A DNA stretch of 64,000 bases from Zygotorulaspora mrakii (Eukaryota > Ascomycota > Saccharomycetes > Saccharomycetales > Saccharomycetaceae), in contig NC_050721.1 in assembly GCF_013402915.1 (NCBI RefSeq), positions 992,001 to 1,056,000 of the forward strand. Reading direction: 5' to 3'. Positions 21,035 to 31,499 of this stretch are shown here, piece after piece; position 1 is the stretch's first letter; every line of letters begins with the position of its first letter. The notes beneath the pieces are model-generated. The model ran no database searches. It saw only the letters and a program-made list of their open reading frames with translations, and was not told the origin of the DNA. Position numbers and translations under genes: made by a program.

Positions 21035-21616
21035 CCTTCAATTAAACTCCAACTTCTAAACTACCAACAATCAACAATTGTATTCTCAATTCAAAAACTC
21101 TGTGAATAGCAATTAACAATATAGCACGTTCTGCCTGATGTACTACTAATCCTACCTAAGCCTTTTTATATACTTTTCTTACGGAGAAATCTATCAAAAA
21201 TTTCACTGAACGAACCTTTTACCGATACAACTTCGAAGAAAACTATATTCCTACCGCTCGTATTGACCTGTATTGTCGTTTGAGAATAGAAAAGACCTAC
21301 TATCCTATTCAATGTTAGCCTTAACGTCCTGAGCAGCTAAGTCTCCAGCTAAATGGTTCCATTTTTTATCTTTTTGCACATTGAAAATCTGCAGCATAGT
21401 TTCTTTTTCCGCTGGCTGCGCTGTACGAGAAACAGTAAACGATAAGATTACGAAATAGCACGCAGCACAGCATGAGCGAGACGATCATCGAGGCAACAGG
21501 AACAGGGACAGCGAGAGCACGAGGTCAAGCATTTGTCACTGGAGTTTGTGATACGGCTGCCAACGGTAAAAGAGTGGGGGCCGTTGATCAAGTTCGAGGG
21601 TTACGACGCAGCAAAG
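21035..21616 (-). promoter_or_regulatory. ERG1 promoter, possible Upc2/AR1-type site
   Basis: The roughly 580-bp gap between ERG1 and the ATF2 stop contains TCGTTCAG on the minus strand at 21206-21213, about 170 bp upstream of the ERG1 start. This fits the TCGTTYAG element bound by Upc2-type regulators in S. cerevisiae hypoxic and sterol genes. A near match (TCGTTTAC) lies near 21435. A TATA-like ATATAAAAAGG is at about 21163-21173. Binding is inference. Confidence 0.4.
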
Positions 21617-23197
21617 CTATATACCGGTGAAATTTTGCACAGTCTTACGGAACTCATCGCAGAATGCGCCCCACTCTGTACGACTTGGAATAGCCGTTCT
21701 GACAATGCTGAGGTCGATATTCAATCCTTTGACGTTGGTGGTAACCGCATTCATACCAATGGCGAACCTCAGGGATCCGGGCGTTTGAGAGAAGACCATG
21801 TCTGTTACGTGGTATTGCTGCTCCAGCTTCTGCGGATGGTAGCCCAGGTTGCTGATCAAAGCGCCGCCGCGTTTCTTTTTCAGATAGTCTTTCAAGACCA
21901 CTTTGTCTATATTCATATACTCTCCAATGTTGTCAACCATGAGAAGTCCAATGGAGTGCAGAAATCCACGGGGATTGTTCTGAATGGTATCGTAATAATA
22001 TTTTACTAAAGACCAGAATTTTTTCTCGTCCTTGTAGTTTACCTTAAACGATGAAATTAAGTATGAATAGTGCTGTGCACCTATGCTGCAACTGTACCTC
22101 ATCTCATTTCTTATATCAGCATTATCGGGCAATAACGTCCTCAAATTTTTTATCAATGCAATGTCGAATCCAAATTCTCTGAATCTCTTCTTGAGAAAAG
22201 TTCCATGCTTTTGGAGTGCTACCACAAAGCATGTTTGCAGGAAAGGTGTCAAGGTACACTCAGGATGGACATTGGATTTAATACTATCTTTGATAGAACT
22301 GATTTGGTCCGGTGTAAAGTTTAGGATTTGATGGTAGGTTTGTACTCTCTCATGATCAATAATAGAAACAATTTCATTATCCCATGTATAGTTTAGATAT
22401 TTTTTTATTAGATCGGAGAGTATTATTCTGGGTAATTCGCTATTGTATGGCCTACAATCAATGTACGCAGTCATTGGATTAGCCAATTTCGATAGTTGAG
22501 CAAAATCTCGGGAATAGTCAAAAATTGTTTCATCAAATATCACATCGGCGGAATGGTCGTGACTCATGTTAGCTGCTAGATCCTGAAAAAAGTTGACACA
22601 ACTTATGCCATCCAAGGAGCAATGGTTACTTATCATGATCAATTTATTTGAAAGTAAACTGTCCTCCTTGCAGGGCAAACAGAGCAATCTCCAATTTGGT
22701 CTTTCCTTATGATGATATGGTATTTTTATTGATCCCACTAGCTCAATCACTTTGGCGGTGTATTCATACTCGTCTTCGATATATTGCTCAACTATTTTCT
22801 GAAAAAGTGGCCTATACTCAATTTGATCATTTATTAGTAAACCACTTAGTTCCAATCTATCGAGCACCTTGATGAAGTCTCGATCAGGATGTACGCCACC
22901 ATAATATTCTTCACTGCGATAAAACAAGTCGTGATTCGGTATGTCTTTTGGAATTATCGTATGTCCAAGGATGGGGTACTTCATGATAGTCAATCTAGTT
23001 GCCCAAATCAGTTGCTTTCTTTCCAGAGGTTTGTTGAATTCAGCATATAGATTGAAGTTCCTGTACATTTCTTGTCTTTGTAGAATAGCGAAGTAGTCTT
23101 CAATTTGATTCATACGTCTGGCGTGTGCCCTATCTATCAGCTCTTGAGTGACATGGGGCTCATAAGATTTTAATTCAGTTTCTACTCCAAGCGTCAT
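21617..23197 (-). CDS. ATF2: ATF2, alcohol O-acetyltransferase
   Basis: 526 residues from the ATG at 23197; a GTG one codon upstream is not a start. The acyltransferase HxxxD motif is present (SNHCSLDGIS, near residue 190). The late conserved strand (GGALISNLGY) and typical ATF blocks (WATRLTIMKYPILGHTI) are also there. ATF enzymes make acetate esters from acetyl-CoA and alcohols, and Atf2 acetylates and detoxifies steroids. The S. cerevisiae protein is 535 residues. Position between ERG1 and RRN7/PBP1 matches YGR177C; with a single copy here, the product is ancestral to both Atf1 and Atf2 or specifically Atf2. Confidence 0.92.
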   Translation of the reverse strand: MTLGVETELKSYEPHVTQELIDRAHARRMNQIEDYFAILQRQEMYRNFNLYAEFNKPLERKQLIWATRLTIMKYPILGHTIIPKDIPNHDLFYRSEEYYGGVHPDRDFIKVLDRLELSGLLINDQIEYRPLFQKIVEQYIEDEYEYTAKVIELVGSIKIPYHHKERPNWRLLCLPCKEDSLLSNKLIMISNHCSLDGISCVNFFQDLAANMSHDHSADVIFDETIFDYSRDFAQLSKLANPMTAYIDCRPYNSELPRIILSDLIKKYLNYTWDNEIVSIIDHERVQTYHQILNFTPDQISSIKDSIKSNVHPECTLTPFLQTCFVVALQKHGTFLKKRFREFGFDIALIKNLRTLLPDNADIRNEMRYSCSIGAQHYSYLISSFKVNYKDEKKFWSLVKYYYDTIQNNPRGFLHSIGLLMVDNIGEYMNIDKVVLKDYLKKKRGGALISNLGYHPQKLEQQYHVTDMVFSQTPGSLRFAIGMNAVTTNVKGLNIDLSIVRTAIPSRTEWGAFCDEFRKTVQNFTGI

Positions 23198-23357
23198 CAC
23201 TATTCACACTCTGCACTTTTGAAGAGCGTCCCCATCGCCTTATATCTTACCATGTAGCACATCTCAAGTTCTGATTTTACGTTTTTCGGAATACCCAACA
23301 GTTGAAAGCATCAGAGAAAAAAAAAAATAAGACGATTACAAAAACGACGACAGAAAG

Positions 23358-24869
23358 TTAATCGAACTCCTCACTTCTCATTCTGCAATTGTTTTCAACA
23401 TGATCAATTGTTACGCGTAACTGTTCAATTGAGCATCCGTATTCAAGTGACAATTGATGAATCAGTGTCTGTTCAAGTTTATGAATGCACAGAATCCTCT
23501 CATTCGGATCTTCTTGAAATGAGTTGGGATTGGCGCAGCTATTTTCCACCGAGGTGTGGAAATAATTATACTTTTCTTGGAGTTCCTCTATATAAGAAGG
23601 ACTTCTGTTACCGGGTTCGAGGCGATACGTCTCTGAATCCATGGGGAAAATCTTGTGCAGCTTCCTCATTGCGATCTTGTGATCGATCTTTGTATTCATT
23701 TCGTTCTTCTGCATGGGCAGCAGTCTTTTCTCAACCCATTCCAAGTATGCCGAGGTTCGAGTAGTATCCCATTCGGTAATATCCTTCGTATCAGCTTGGG
23801 CTGACAAGTATGCTGCATGTACATCTTTGGTCTCCTCACTGCTTTCTAATTCTCTGGGAAATTTCATAACAGCTTGAATCCAGGGCAATGGATAACTCTT
23901 TAAATCACATAATAATACCCATCTAACCGTTAAAACGAAATAGGCTACCACTCTGAGTTCTGCCCATAAATAATATTTTCTGAATTTTCTCTTGTAATTG
24001 CCAGACAGCCGGAAATTCTCATCTTCATCCATCGTTTGGATGAGCTCAAGTGTGAACATGTAAAACTCCGGTGGCAATACCATGTGGGTGACCAGCTTGA
24101 AGATAAGAGGCTCGTATGTCAGTTGGCAGTTGAGTCTCGCAGTGAAATCAGTCATCGAACATAACTGAGAGATTTTCTGGAAGAGCTGTCCATCGTGAGG
24201 AACTTTACCGCCTTCCAATAATGCTAAATAATAGTTTGGTAACTTTTCTCGCCATGTTTCTGGTAACAATTCGGTAGCATTGAAAAATGATACTTTTGCA
24301 GATGATAGCCACCTAATGAAATCTCTAATATATACAGGTAGCCCCATATGCACAGACGCCATGTACATCATGGCAAGAGATGCTAAACTGTTCAATTTAA
24401 AGTGACCTCGCACTGTCGACTCTAATTCATTACTGTTGCCGTCATCTTGCTCACTCAACAATTTTAGGTACATTCCCCAAATAATTTTGACGACATTCTC
24501 AAATTCATTCGGAAAATCAAGATGCTGGACCAGGAAGTCAACCTGCCTTTTGAGAATGTATTGAAATGCTTTAAGAAATAAAACATGTGCCTCATAACCA
24601 TAGACTTTTTTACTTCTGTCAGAGTTGTGTAAATGTTGAGACTGTGACAAATTGAAACTTGATTGAAAGCTGCCGGTAGCATTTGTCGTAAGGTTCAGTC
24701 TTCTTGTGATTACACCAGAGTTCGCAATATCGTCATCCTCATTATTAAATTCAACATCACCATCCATAACATGTCCATATTGACAGGTCCTTCTACCGTC
24801 GATAATTCTCCATAGGCGAGATGGACAATTTGCTACCCCACATATTGGACCTTTAATATATGTTGACAT
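23358..24869 (-). CDS. RRN7: RRN7, RNA polymerase I core factor subunit (TFIIB-like)
   Basis: 503 residues. The N-terminal zinc ribbon (CGVANCPSRLWRIIDGRRTCQYGH) is the RRN7-type finger, followed by the conserved NNEDDDIANSGVITRRLNLTTNATGSFQSS segment and two cyclin-like folds. Rrn7 acts with Rrn6 and Rrn11 in the core factor that recruits Pol I to the rDNA promoter; it is the yeast counterpart of TAF1B. YJL025W ortholog, placed between ATF2 (YGR177C) and PBP1 (YGR178C), a direct view of the pre-duplication order. Confidence 0.97.
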   Translation of the reverse strand: MSTYIKGPICGVANCPSRLWRIIDGRRTCQYGHVMDGDVEFNNEDDDIANSGVITRRLNLTTNATGSFQSSFNLSQSQHLHNSDRSKKVYGYEAHVLFLKAFQYILKRQVDFLVQHLDFPNEFENVVKIIWGMYLKLLSEQDDGNSNELESTVRGHFKLNSLASLAMMYMASVHMGLPVYIRDFIRWLSSAKVSFFNATELLPETWREKLPNYYLALLEGGKVPHDGQLFQKISQLCSMTDFTARLNCQLTYEPLIFKLVTHMVLPPEFYMFTLELIQTMDEDENFRLSGNYKRKFRKYYLWAELRVVAYFVLTVRWVLLCDLKSYPLPWIQAVMKFPRELESSEETKDVHAAYLSAQADTKDITEWDTTRTSAYLEWVEKRLLPMQKNEMNTKIDHKIAMRKLHKIFPMDSETYRLEPGNRSPSYIEELQEKYNYFHTSVENSCANPNSFQEDPNERILCIHKLEQTLIHQLSLEYGCSIEQLRVTIDHVENNCRMRSEEFD

Positions 24870-25103
24870 AAATGAAAGCCAATCCTCTCACAAAGCATTT
24901 CTCTTGAGTTGATATTTTTATTCTCAAGTTATGTGTAGGATGATATTAAAATCTTAGCCCGATGACTTCTGAACCCGTCGATTCGTAACGCACAAACGTT
25001 TCTTCAAAATGATGATAGGATCAAAAAAAATTCTTGCACATACAGTGCTGTGCTCTATACCTGTAAGACTACAAAGAGATCTAAAGTAACACATGTATAT
25101 AAT

Positions 25104-27374
25104 TCAATGATTCTCATGGTTGTTTCGATGGTGGTTATGATTATTATTGTGATTGTAGTGGTTGCCTTGATGGTAATTTTGCCTATAATTACCGTTACTA
25201 CCACTTATCATTGGTTGAAAAGGCATAGCGCCAGGGTAGCCAAAGGAAGAGGCAGTGGGGCCCTTATTCATATATGTTGGGGTGATATGGGGAGATACGG
25301 TTTGCGGAGAAGGGCTTCTTCCTCCATCTTCACCACCGCCCATCACTGACATCATGTGTGGCATTGACGGATAAAACATGGGTTGCGGTTGCATTGGCAT
25401 ATACATCCCCATATTTCCAGCAGCCATACCACTCATTATATTTGGCGATGCACCGGGACCCATGGGAAATCTCATCATATTACCCATCACAAGACCCATT
25501 TGTTGATTTGCAGCTGCTGCAGCAGCTGCTGCATTCATGTTAGTCATTTGACGCTTTTGCAAATTCATTTGAGCTTTCTGCAATGCTGTGACCTCATCAG
25601 GAAACAAAGTCTTGTACGATTGCTCACTGTTTCCCGCCCAGGTTGGTGCAGTGAAGTACGGTTTTTCGATAAAAAAAGGTTCCATACTTTTGGATTCACT
25701 GTCTTTATCTTTTAGTTTCTTCATGGAATTGTCATAACTTTCTCTGGATTGAATGAACATGTTAAACTTTGTATTGAATAAAGCTTTCTTTTTATTATCT
25801 GCAGAGGGTATTTTTGAGCCAAAAAAGGATCCTGCACCACGTCTCTTAGTTGAAATGCTAGCCCTGCCAACAGAAGGAGAGTTGATTGGTGTATTGGCTT
25901 GAGAGCTCATTTTACTCGTCCCAGGATTCTTTCTGATATCTACCCTAATATTGGAGGGAGTTGGTGGAAGAGATGATTTATTGCTACCATTTAATGGTTT
26001 TGGAGGCAAAGAAGGATCGCTTTTCAGGGTAGAGCTTTTCAAGATATCTTGCATATCTTCCGGTATATCATAGGGTACTTTAAACTTTTGAGCAAATTTT
26101 TTCAATTCCTCGATTTGGGCATCTTTACTGTTAGGATGTTTGTTTGGAGACTCTTCTTGAATAGATATTTGAGATTTTGGAGTCTCGTTTTCTTTATTCA
26201 TTCCCGTTTCATTTTTATCCAATGGTATAGTCATAAGAGAATCATCGGTACCACTAATTTTTGAGGTCGCCTTCGGAATTTTTTTCGTCACAGGAACCTG
26301 CTTATCAGTAGTTTTGTTGGACGATGTTGAAGAAATGATTGCTGGATCTGTATGATGTGGCTGATTCCTCAAACTTGGTGCAACGTAAACAGCTGCCTTG
26401 GAGGGGGAAGGCTTTGAATTCGATTTCAAAGATGCCAGCAAGTCATTGCCTCTCCTATCAACACCGGAGTATAAGTCTTCCTCATCCATTCCAGAGTCAT
26501 CAATGGTAAGCCCTCTTTCTTCAGCTAGATGGATGTTGCCGGAGGTTCCTTGCGACTCAATTTCTTTTGCAAGTCTCTCTGCTTCTTTCAATCTTTTTTC
26601 ATAGTGAGGATCGTCCTTATTGATCTTTGTTGTGTATAGATGTTCATCGTACGTTGACTTTACTCCAAATTTTTCTTCGTTGACCGTAAACTGATCCCAC
26701 GAAGTGGAAGATTCCTCAAGAGTCTGATGACTAATACCAGGAACCTCATCACCAGTATCTGGGGTCCATTTCTGGAGCTCACGTTCTTTAACATCACCTC
26801 TTCCCCGTGAGATGTCAGTGTCAGTTTTGAAGTTCTTTGAATTATTCCCGTAGCCCACACCATTAGCACTTTCACCCTGGTTTCTTTTGTCTCTTTTCTG
26901 CTTGTCTTCCAATTCCTGTTTCTTTAAGGTATCCCACTTTTCATCAAGAGCAAAATCAACACCTTTCATTTCCAGTTCAGCCACATCTGATCCGCTAATC
27001 AGCAAGGTTTCCCCTAATTGATCACTTAGTTCATCGATATTGTCACTAAACCCACTGTCAACTATTTTTGGATATTTGAGGATAATATCCACACCATTGG
27101 TTGAGTCCAAATTACATGCCACCAACAACCCTGAGTATTTAATTGCCGAACTGACGGTTGCAACCACCTCTGAGCCAATACTGTTTGTCAGTAAGTAGTC
27201 GAACCGATCACCAAACGCCTTTAACGTTTCAGCAGTTTCATAAAAACCCCCTGTGTTAACAGACATGTTACCTGAGCGATCAGATCCCATGGAAGATCCA
27301 TTCCCGGAAGCAAAGGAACCGTTACTGTTATTATTTCCACGATCTCTTCTTCTATTATTGAAGTTTCCCTTCAT
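25104..27374 (-). CDS. PBP1: PBP1, ataxin-2 homolog, Pab1-binding protein
   Basis: 756 residues (722 in S. cerevisiae). The Lsm-like domain is at about 45-140 (TAETLKAFGDRFDYLL, SGLLVACNL) and the LsmAD segment at about 240-290 (FGVKSTYDEHLYTT, HYEKRLKEAERLAKEI). The rest is disordered: Ser/Pro-rich, an Ala8 run near 615, then a Met/Pro/Gly-rich segment and a C-terminal His/Asn-rich tail (NHYNHNNNHNHHRNN). The Met-rich stretch corresponds to the redox-sensing condensate region in yeast. Pbp1 regulates poly(A) length, stress granules and TORC1. YGR178C ortholog. Confidence 0.96.
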   Translation of the reverse strand: MKGNFNNRRRDRGNNNSNGSFASGNGSSMGSDRSGNMSVNTGGFYETAETLKAFGDRFDYLLTNSIGSEVVATVSSAIKYSGLLVACNLDSTNGVDIILKYPKIVDSGFSDNIDELSDQLGETLLISGSDVAELEMKGVDFALDEKWDTLKKQELEDKQKRDKRNQGESANGVGYGNNSKNFKTDTDISRGRGDVKERELQKWTPDTGDEVPGISHQTLEESSTSWDQFTVNEEKFGVKSTYDEHLYTTKINKDDPHYEKRLKEAERLAKEIESQGTSGNIHLAEERGLTIDDSGMDEEDLYSGVDRRGNDLLASLKSNSKPSPSKAAVYVAPSLRNQPHHTDPAIISSTSSNKTTDKQVPVTKKIPKATSKISGTDDSLMTIPLDKNETGMNKENETPKSQISIQEESPNKHPNSKDAQIEELKKFAQKFKVPYDIPEDMQDILKSSTLKSDPSLPPKPLNGSNKSSLPPTPSNIRVDIRKNPGTSKMSSQANTPINSPSVGRASISTKRRGAGSFFGSKIPSADNKKKALFNTKFNMFIQSRESYDNSMKKLKDKDSESKSMEPFFIEKPYFTAPTWAGNSEQSYKTLFPDEVTALQKAQMNLQKRQMTNMNAAAAAAAANQQMGLVMGNMMRFPMGPGASPNIMSGMAAGNMGMYMPMQPQPMFYPSMPHMMSVMGGGEDGGRSPSPQTVSPHITPTYMNKGPTASSFGYPGAMPFQPMISGSNGNYRQNYHQGNHYNHNNNHNHHRNNHENH

Positions 27375-27717
27375 TTCAAAGGTTCACAATAAGGATAAGA
27401 CCAAACTTTGCAGTTGCTCAAAAGCGCACAATCAGTTAAGTTTATAAGAAAATCAATTGAAAAAGCAGGCGTAACCTACTTGATTGCTCTTGTAGGTTTA
27501 CGGTTGGAGTCAATTTCTCCCTTCTTCAATTAAGCCCATTGAAGGAAATAAACTTTAGGAAATCGATTTCCATTGTTTTCGTACAAAAATATACCAAAAC
27601 TCAAAATATATAATACTCCTGCGATTATCATGCGACATATACATCATACTATAAAGTTCTAGTCCTATGTAGATCTCTTAAATTTGCAGTCACATCCTAC
27701 AATTATGTACAGATTGC
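27375..27717. other. intergenic, PBP1 promoter and OKP1 3' region
   Basis: 343 bp. No gene or notable element is supported. Confidence 0.5.
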
Positions 27718-28857
27718 TCACTGTTCATCCAAAAAAGTATCCTGAAGCACTTCTTGTTCACCGCTAGTAAACACACTTATGCTATCTTCTAGTTTTTCAG
27801 TTACCTCATTCAACTGCTCCAATGCCGGCAGATAGCTCAGAATTTTGTCATGCAAATCATCTGAAGGTTGCTTAACCTGAGAAATTTTCAAGTTTAACTC
27901 TTTGGAATCCCTTTGGAAGCCGTCTCCTGGAGCTGTGCTGGTTTTTGAGGCTTTGATGAGACCGTAGGCATTATCTATAGCATCATTAAGGCTCGGATGC
28001 AGATTTTTTTTGATCAGCTCATTTGTGAGTTTTATTTTGTTGCTTTCCCTGGCTTGCCTGCACGAATTCTTTGCTTCTTCCAGCAGGGCTTGCTCCTTGA
28101 AAAGCTCGGTCTCAACTCTCTCGGCATTATCCAATTCTTCTGCGTAACGTTTTTGAATGAAGTTCCTTTTTGACACAATGTATTCGACATCTAAATCACG
28201 TTCGGATATTCTAGCTGGGAATCTTGATTTTTTTAATTGCACTTTTATCTTGGCTACAATGTCATTCATTATGCTCTGTTTCTGTCTGTAAATTTTATCG
28301 ACCTCCTGGCCATTTTGATGAGTTACATTCAATACTTCAGACCTATATCGTTCAAAAACTGTTTCTATCGAAGTTTGAACGTTTGCCTCGAGCAGGTGTA
28401 TAACTGAATTTACCATTATTCTGGAAGGTTTCTTCCATCGTTTGATCTCGTAATTGTTAGGCAGCTTCTCTCTGAATTCCTTTCGTATAACTTTCTTCAG
28501 TTCCCAAGGGTATAATGCAGTTTCTTTATCACTTGAAGGATCATTTCGCTTGATGCTATTAAATCGCACTTTCTTCTTAGGTCTTTGAGTTATGCCAATG
28601 TTCTTTTCTGGGTCCAGAGCGTCATCATCATCGTCCTCTGTATAGAACAATTTTTTAGGTTTCAAATTGGGCGCAGCGGAATTTGGTGTATCAAGTCTAA
28701 ATGCAGACGCATCCTCAAGATCCATTATGGATGCAGTACTGATACCATCATTGTCATCGCTCTGGCTGATACTACCGATTGAATCTCTTTTATTATTGCC
28801 AGAAATTGGATTGTCAACAGAGCTATTTACAATTTGATCTAGTATATTGTTATCCAT
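27718..28857 (-). CDS. OKP1: OKP1, COMA inner kinetochore subunit
   Basis: 379 residues (406 in S. cerevisiae). The N-terminal ~100 residues are disordered and acidic. The conserved core begins at PWELKKVIRKEFREKLPNNYE and includes ISERDLDVEYIVSKRNFIQKRY, followed by coiled-coil heptads (about 225-290). Okp1 pairs with Ame1 (CENP-Q/U) and bridges centromeric nucleosomes and the outer kinetochore. YGR179C ortholog in conserved order. Confidence 0.95.
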   Translation of the reverse strand: MDNNILDQIVNSSVDNPISGNNKRDSIGSISQSDDNDGISTASIMDLEDASAFRLDTPNSAAPNLKPKKLFYTEDDDDDALDPEKNIGITQRPKKKVRFNSIKRNDPSSDKETALYPWELKKVIRKEFREKLPNNYEIKRWKKPSRIMVNSVIHLLEANVQTSIETVFERYRSEVLNVTHQNGQEVDKIYRQKQSIMNDIVAKIKVQLKKSRFPARISERDLDVEYIVSKRNFIQKRYAEELDNAERVETELFKEQALLEEAKNSCRQARESNKIKLTNELIKKNLHPSLNDAIDNAYGLIKASKTSTAPGDGFQRDSKELNLKISQVKQPSDDLHDKILSYLPALEQLNEVTEKLEDSISVFTSGEQEVLQDTFLDEQ

Positions 28858-29105
28858 TACGTTTCAATCATGCAAATGGTCATATTACACATCTGCCTAT
28901 TCAGTGTTATCATGTGTGTTTACTTTTATTTTTCAGAAATGGTGAATTCAAGATATGCGATGCGCTAAAAAAAGACCCTCAAAAGTTTGTATCAGAAGAT
29001 CACTGTAAGCAAATGAGTATTAGAGAACGGCAAGCAAAAGGCGACCAAGTAGAGAAAGCTGTTTCTTCATTGAAATTGTTGCAGTTGTTTTAGGTAGACG
29101 CTGAT

Positions 29106-29677
29106 TGTTGAGAGAGTGGGTTAACTTCGGAGTTAGCGACATTAGCTAGCTCAGCCATGGGTCCTAGTATTGTGATTCCGACTTATAGAGATATATAAGA
29201 CCTTGATTTCCTATATTATGGAATGAGATCAAAACTGAATGAAATGAGATTGGATATCTGGAAAAGTCGTCAGTACCTATACCTGGGATTCTGCACCACT
29301 TAAACCATAACAAGGATAATGAATCAAGTATTTTCACCTATTGCTGTTCATAGTTCGTGTTGTGATTACGCAATCTTTCCAGTCTCCCAGAATCTATAGC
29401 ACAGGTCGTTATTTCTTATTCCTGGTCGTAGATTCCTAATTCCTGGTCGTAGGTTCCTCAGTAGTCAAATCACTGAACTGTTAGCGTCTCGCGACAAAAC
29501 ATGAGCCGACGACTCTCTAGAGACGATTGATATCCTGCTAGGACCTCATTGACTTCTTTTCTTTTGCAGTTCCACCGTGAAACTTTCATTTTTGATGCTC
29601 TCGGACTGGATATTTGATGTGGCTTGTTTTTATCATAATATCAATCAGTATTTCTATATTCAATTTATATTTCAACA
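29106..29677 (-). mobile_element. solo LTR of a Ty1/copia-like retrotransposon (LTR A)
   Basis: On the minus strand the unit opens with TGTTGAAATATAAATTG at 29677 and closes with CTCTCTCAACA at 29106, giving TGTTG/CAACA ends like yeast Ty LTRs. Two related copies lie at 32.6-33.2 and 35.7-36.2 kb, sharing the block around TATATATCTCTATAA and the TCTCGCGA block. Near its 3' end an ATG begins a short frame (MAELANVANSEVNPLSQQ) like the gag start that lies at the end of Ty LTRs. I see no matching 5-bp target duplication at the flanks, so the ends may be eroded. It sits 300 bp from tRNA-Pro, the usual Ty target zone. Confidence 0.6.
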
Positions 29678-29985
29678 AGAATCAGCCGATAACTCTGAAG
29701 GCTCGCTAGATTTTCTGGCTTAGTGGCATCTGATTTTATATATTTTATCGTATCATCGCTACACAGGTGATTTGAGACTTCTCCCGCTATACTAGGATAT
29801 CAATATATATAACATCTTTATCTATATCAACATGCACACTATCCCTTTAATGTTGCAAATTAGGAAAGGAAGCCCCGCCAAAACTTCTTCCTTGCGAATT
29901 AAGGTTTCACAAAAAAAGGACAGTCTCGTGCAGCTCTTCATATGACTTAGATTAATTATTATTTCTTATGTATAACAAATAATTA
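29678..29985. other. spacer between LTR A and tRNA-Pro
   Basis: 308 bp with LTR-like AT-rich sequence but no clear boundary. No gene. Confidence 0.4.
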
Positions 29986-30094
29986 GGGCGTGTGGTCTAG
30001 TGGTATGATTCTCGCTTTGGGCGAATTCTCAGTACACTGAGGATAATCAAATCAAGCATGCGAGAGGCCCTGGGTTCAATTCCCAGCTCGCCCC
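29986..30094 (+). tRNA. tRNA-Pro(TGG) with intron
   Basis: 109 nt including an intron of about 37 nt. The exon sequences are close to the S. cerevisiae gene: GGGCGTGTGGTCTAGTGG start, anticodon TGG, and TGGGTTCAATTCCCAGC T-arm. A T-run terminator follows. Confidence 0.96.
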
Positions 30095-30272
30095 GATTTA
30101 TTTTTTTTTTTCCTTCAAAAGGGATTAACCTCTGGGAAAGTTATATTATACTCATCTCATAGATTATTCATAGTCTGGAAAATAAGAACACCTGTTTATT
30201 TATATAGCTAGATATTGTCTCGATAAATAAAAAAAAATATAGTCAAAAATAATAGTCAAAATGAAAGTAAAA

Positions 30273-31499
30273 TTAAAAGTCTTCATCAAAAGTGAAGGCG
30301 CCACCTTCAGACTCTTGATTACTTGATTTTGCGATGACACCAGCTTTCTGGTAGTCTGATACTCTTTTCTCAAAGAAATTCGTCTTACCGGCAAGAGAAA
30401 TATTTTCCATAAAATCAAATGGATTTGTAACATTGAAATACTTTTCATTACCGAAAGCAACCAATAGTCTATCAGCAACAAACTCAACATATTGATTCAT
30501 TAAGTCAGCATTCATACCCAATAGTGATACAGGCAAAGCATCAATAAAATATCTCTTTTCAATTTCAACAGCTTCTGTGATAATCTTCTCAATAATTGAT
30601 GGCTCAGGTTGATTTTTCAAGTGAGCAAACAAGAGACAAGCAAAATCGGTATGAAGACCCTCATCTCTACATATCAACTCGTTTGAAAAAGTTAAACCTG
30701 GCATTAAACCTTTCTTTTTCAGCCAGAATATAGCTGCAAATGAACCTGAGAAGAAAATACCTTCAATTGCAGCAAATGCAACCAATCTTTCGGCAAAGAT
30801 GGCATCCTCATCTTTGATCCATCTGATTGCCCACTCGGCTTTTTCTTTTATCTGTGGTATATTTTCAATTGCATTGAAAAGGAAATCGCTCTCCTTTGGA
30901 TCCTTGATGTATGTATCAATCAACAAAGAATAAGTCTCTGAGTGGATGTTTTCCATCATAATTTGGAAACCGTAAAAGCATTTTGCCTCTGGTATTTGAA
31001 CCTCTGCGGAAAAGTTCTCGACTAAATTTTCGTTTACAATACCATCAGATGCAGCGAAGAATGCTAAAACTCTGGAAATGAAAAACCTTTCATTCTCATT
31101 CATTCTATTGTTCCAATCGTGGATATCTTTTGACAAATCGATCTCCTCAGCAGTCCAGAACGACGCCTCGGCTCTCTTGTAAGCTTGCCAAATTTCATGG
31201 TACTTGATTGGGAACAGAACAAATCTACGTTTGTTTTCCACCAAGATTGGTTCATCCTTTTCCATTTCCTTTAGCTTGTGGCGATGAACTTGATGAGATT
31301 TCAAGAATTGAGCGTGCTCCAAAGCTGCCTTTGACAATCTCAAATCTAAAGACTTTTGTTCTTCTTCGATACTCTTTGCCTCGTGTACTCTGCTACCTTC
31401 AGGCAAAGCTTCTAGAGAAGACTGTAAATTTTTTGCATCTTTCAGTTCCAAATCAGATAATGCACTAGCAGCGACCTTTGATGGAGTTTCCTTAACCAT
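30273..31499 (-). CDS. RNR2: RNR2, ribonucleotide reductase small subunit
   Basis: 408 residues. The iron-binding series is intact: the [11 protein letters not shown] acidic residue, the ENIHSETY ExxH with nearby radical Tyr, and [14 protein letters not shown]lu/His. The protein is therefore the catalytic Rnr2 type, not the Rnr4 type that lost ligands. The C-terminal tail [10 protein letters not shown] is the segment that docks on Rnr1. It makes the tyrosyl radical for dNTP synthesis. Location between OKP1 (YGR179C, next to RNR4) and RBG2 fits the single pre-duplication ancestor of RNR2 and RNR4. A dense MCB cluster lies about 760-830 bp upstream. Confidence 0.97.
   Translation of the reverse strand: MVKETPSKVAASALSDLELKDAKNLQSSLEALPEGSRVHEAKSIEEEQKSLDLRLSKAALEHAQFLKSHQVHRHKLKEMEKDEPILVENKRRFVLFPIKYHEIWQAYKRAEASFWTAEEIDLSKDIHDWNNRMNENERFFISRVLAFFAASDGIVNENLVENFSAEVQIPEAKCFYGFQIMMENIHSETYSLLIDTYIKDPKESDFLFNAIENIPQIKEKAEWAIRWIKDEDAIFAERLVAFAAIEGIFFSGSFAAIFWLKKKGLMPGLTFSNELICRDEGLHTDFACLLFAHLKNQPEPSIIEKIITEAVEIEKRYFIDALPVSLLGMNADLMNQYVEFVADRLLVAFGNEKYFNVTNPFDFMENISLAGKTNFFEKRVSDYQKAGVIAKSSNQESEGGAFTFDEDF

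Noticed and set aside
28937..29093. Open frame NGEFKICDALKKDPQK... after a TTTTTCAG acceptor-like site beside OKP1
   Set aside because: Looks somewhat protein-like, but I found no TACTAAC branch or GTATGT donor upstream, and it ends against LTR A. Perhaps a gene remnant; too weak to annotate.
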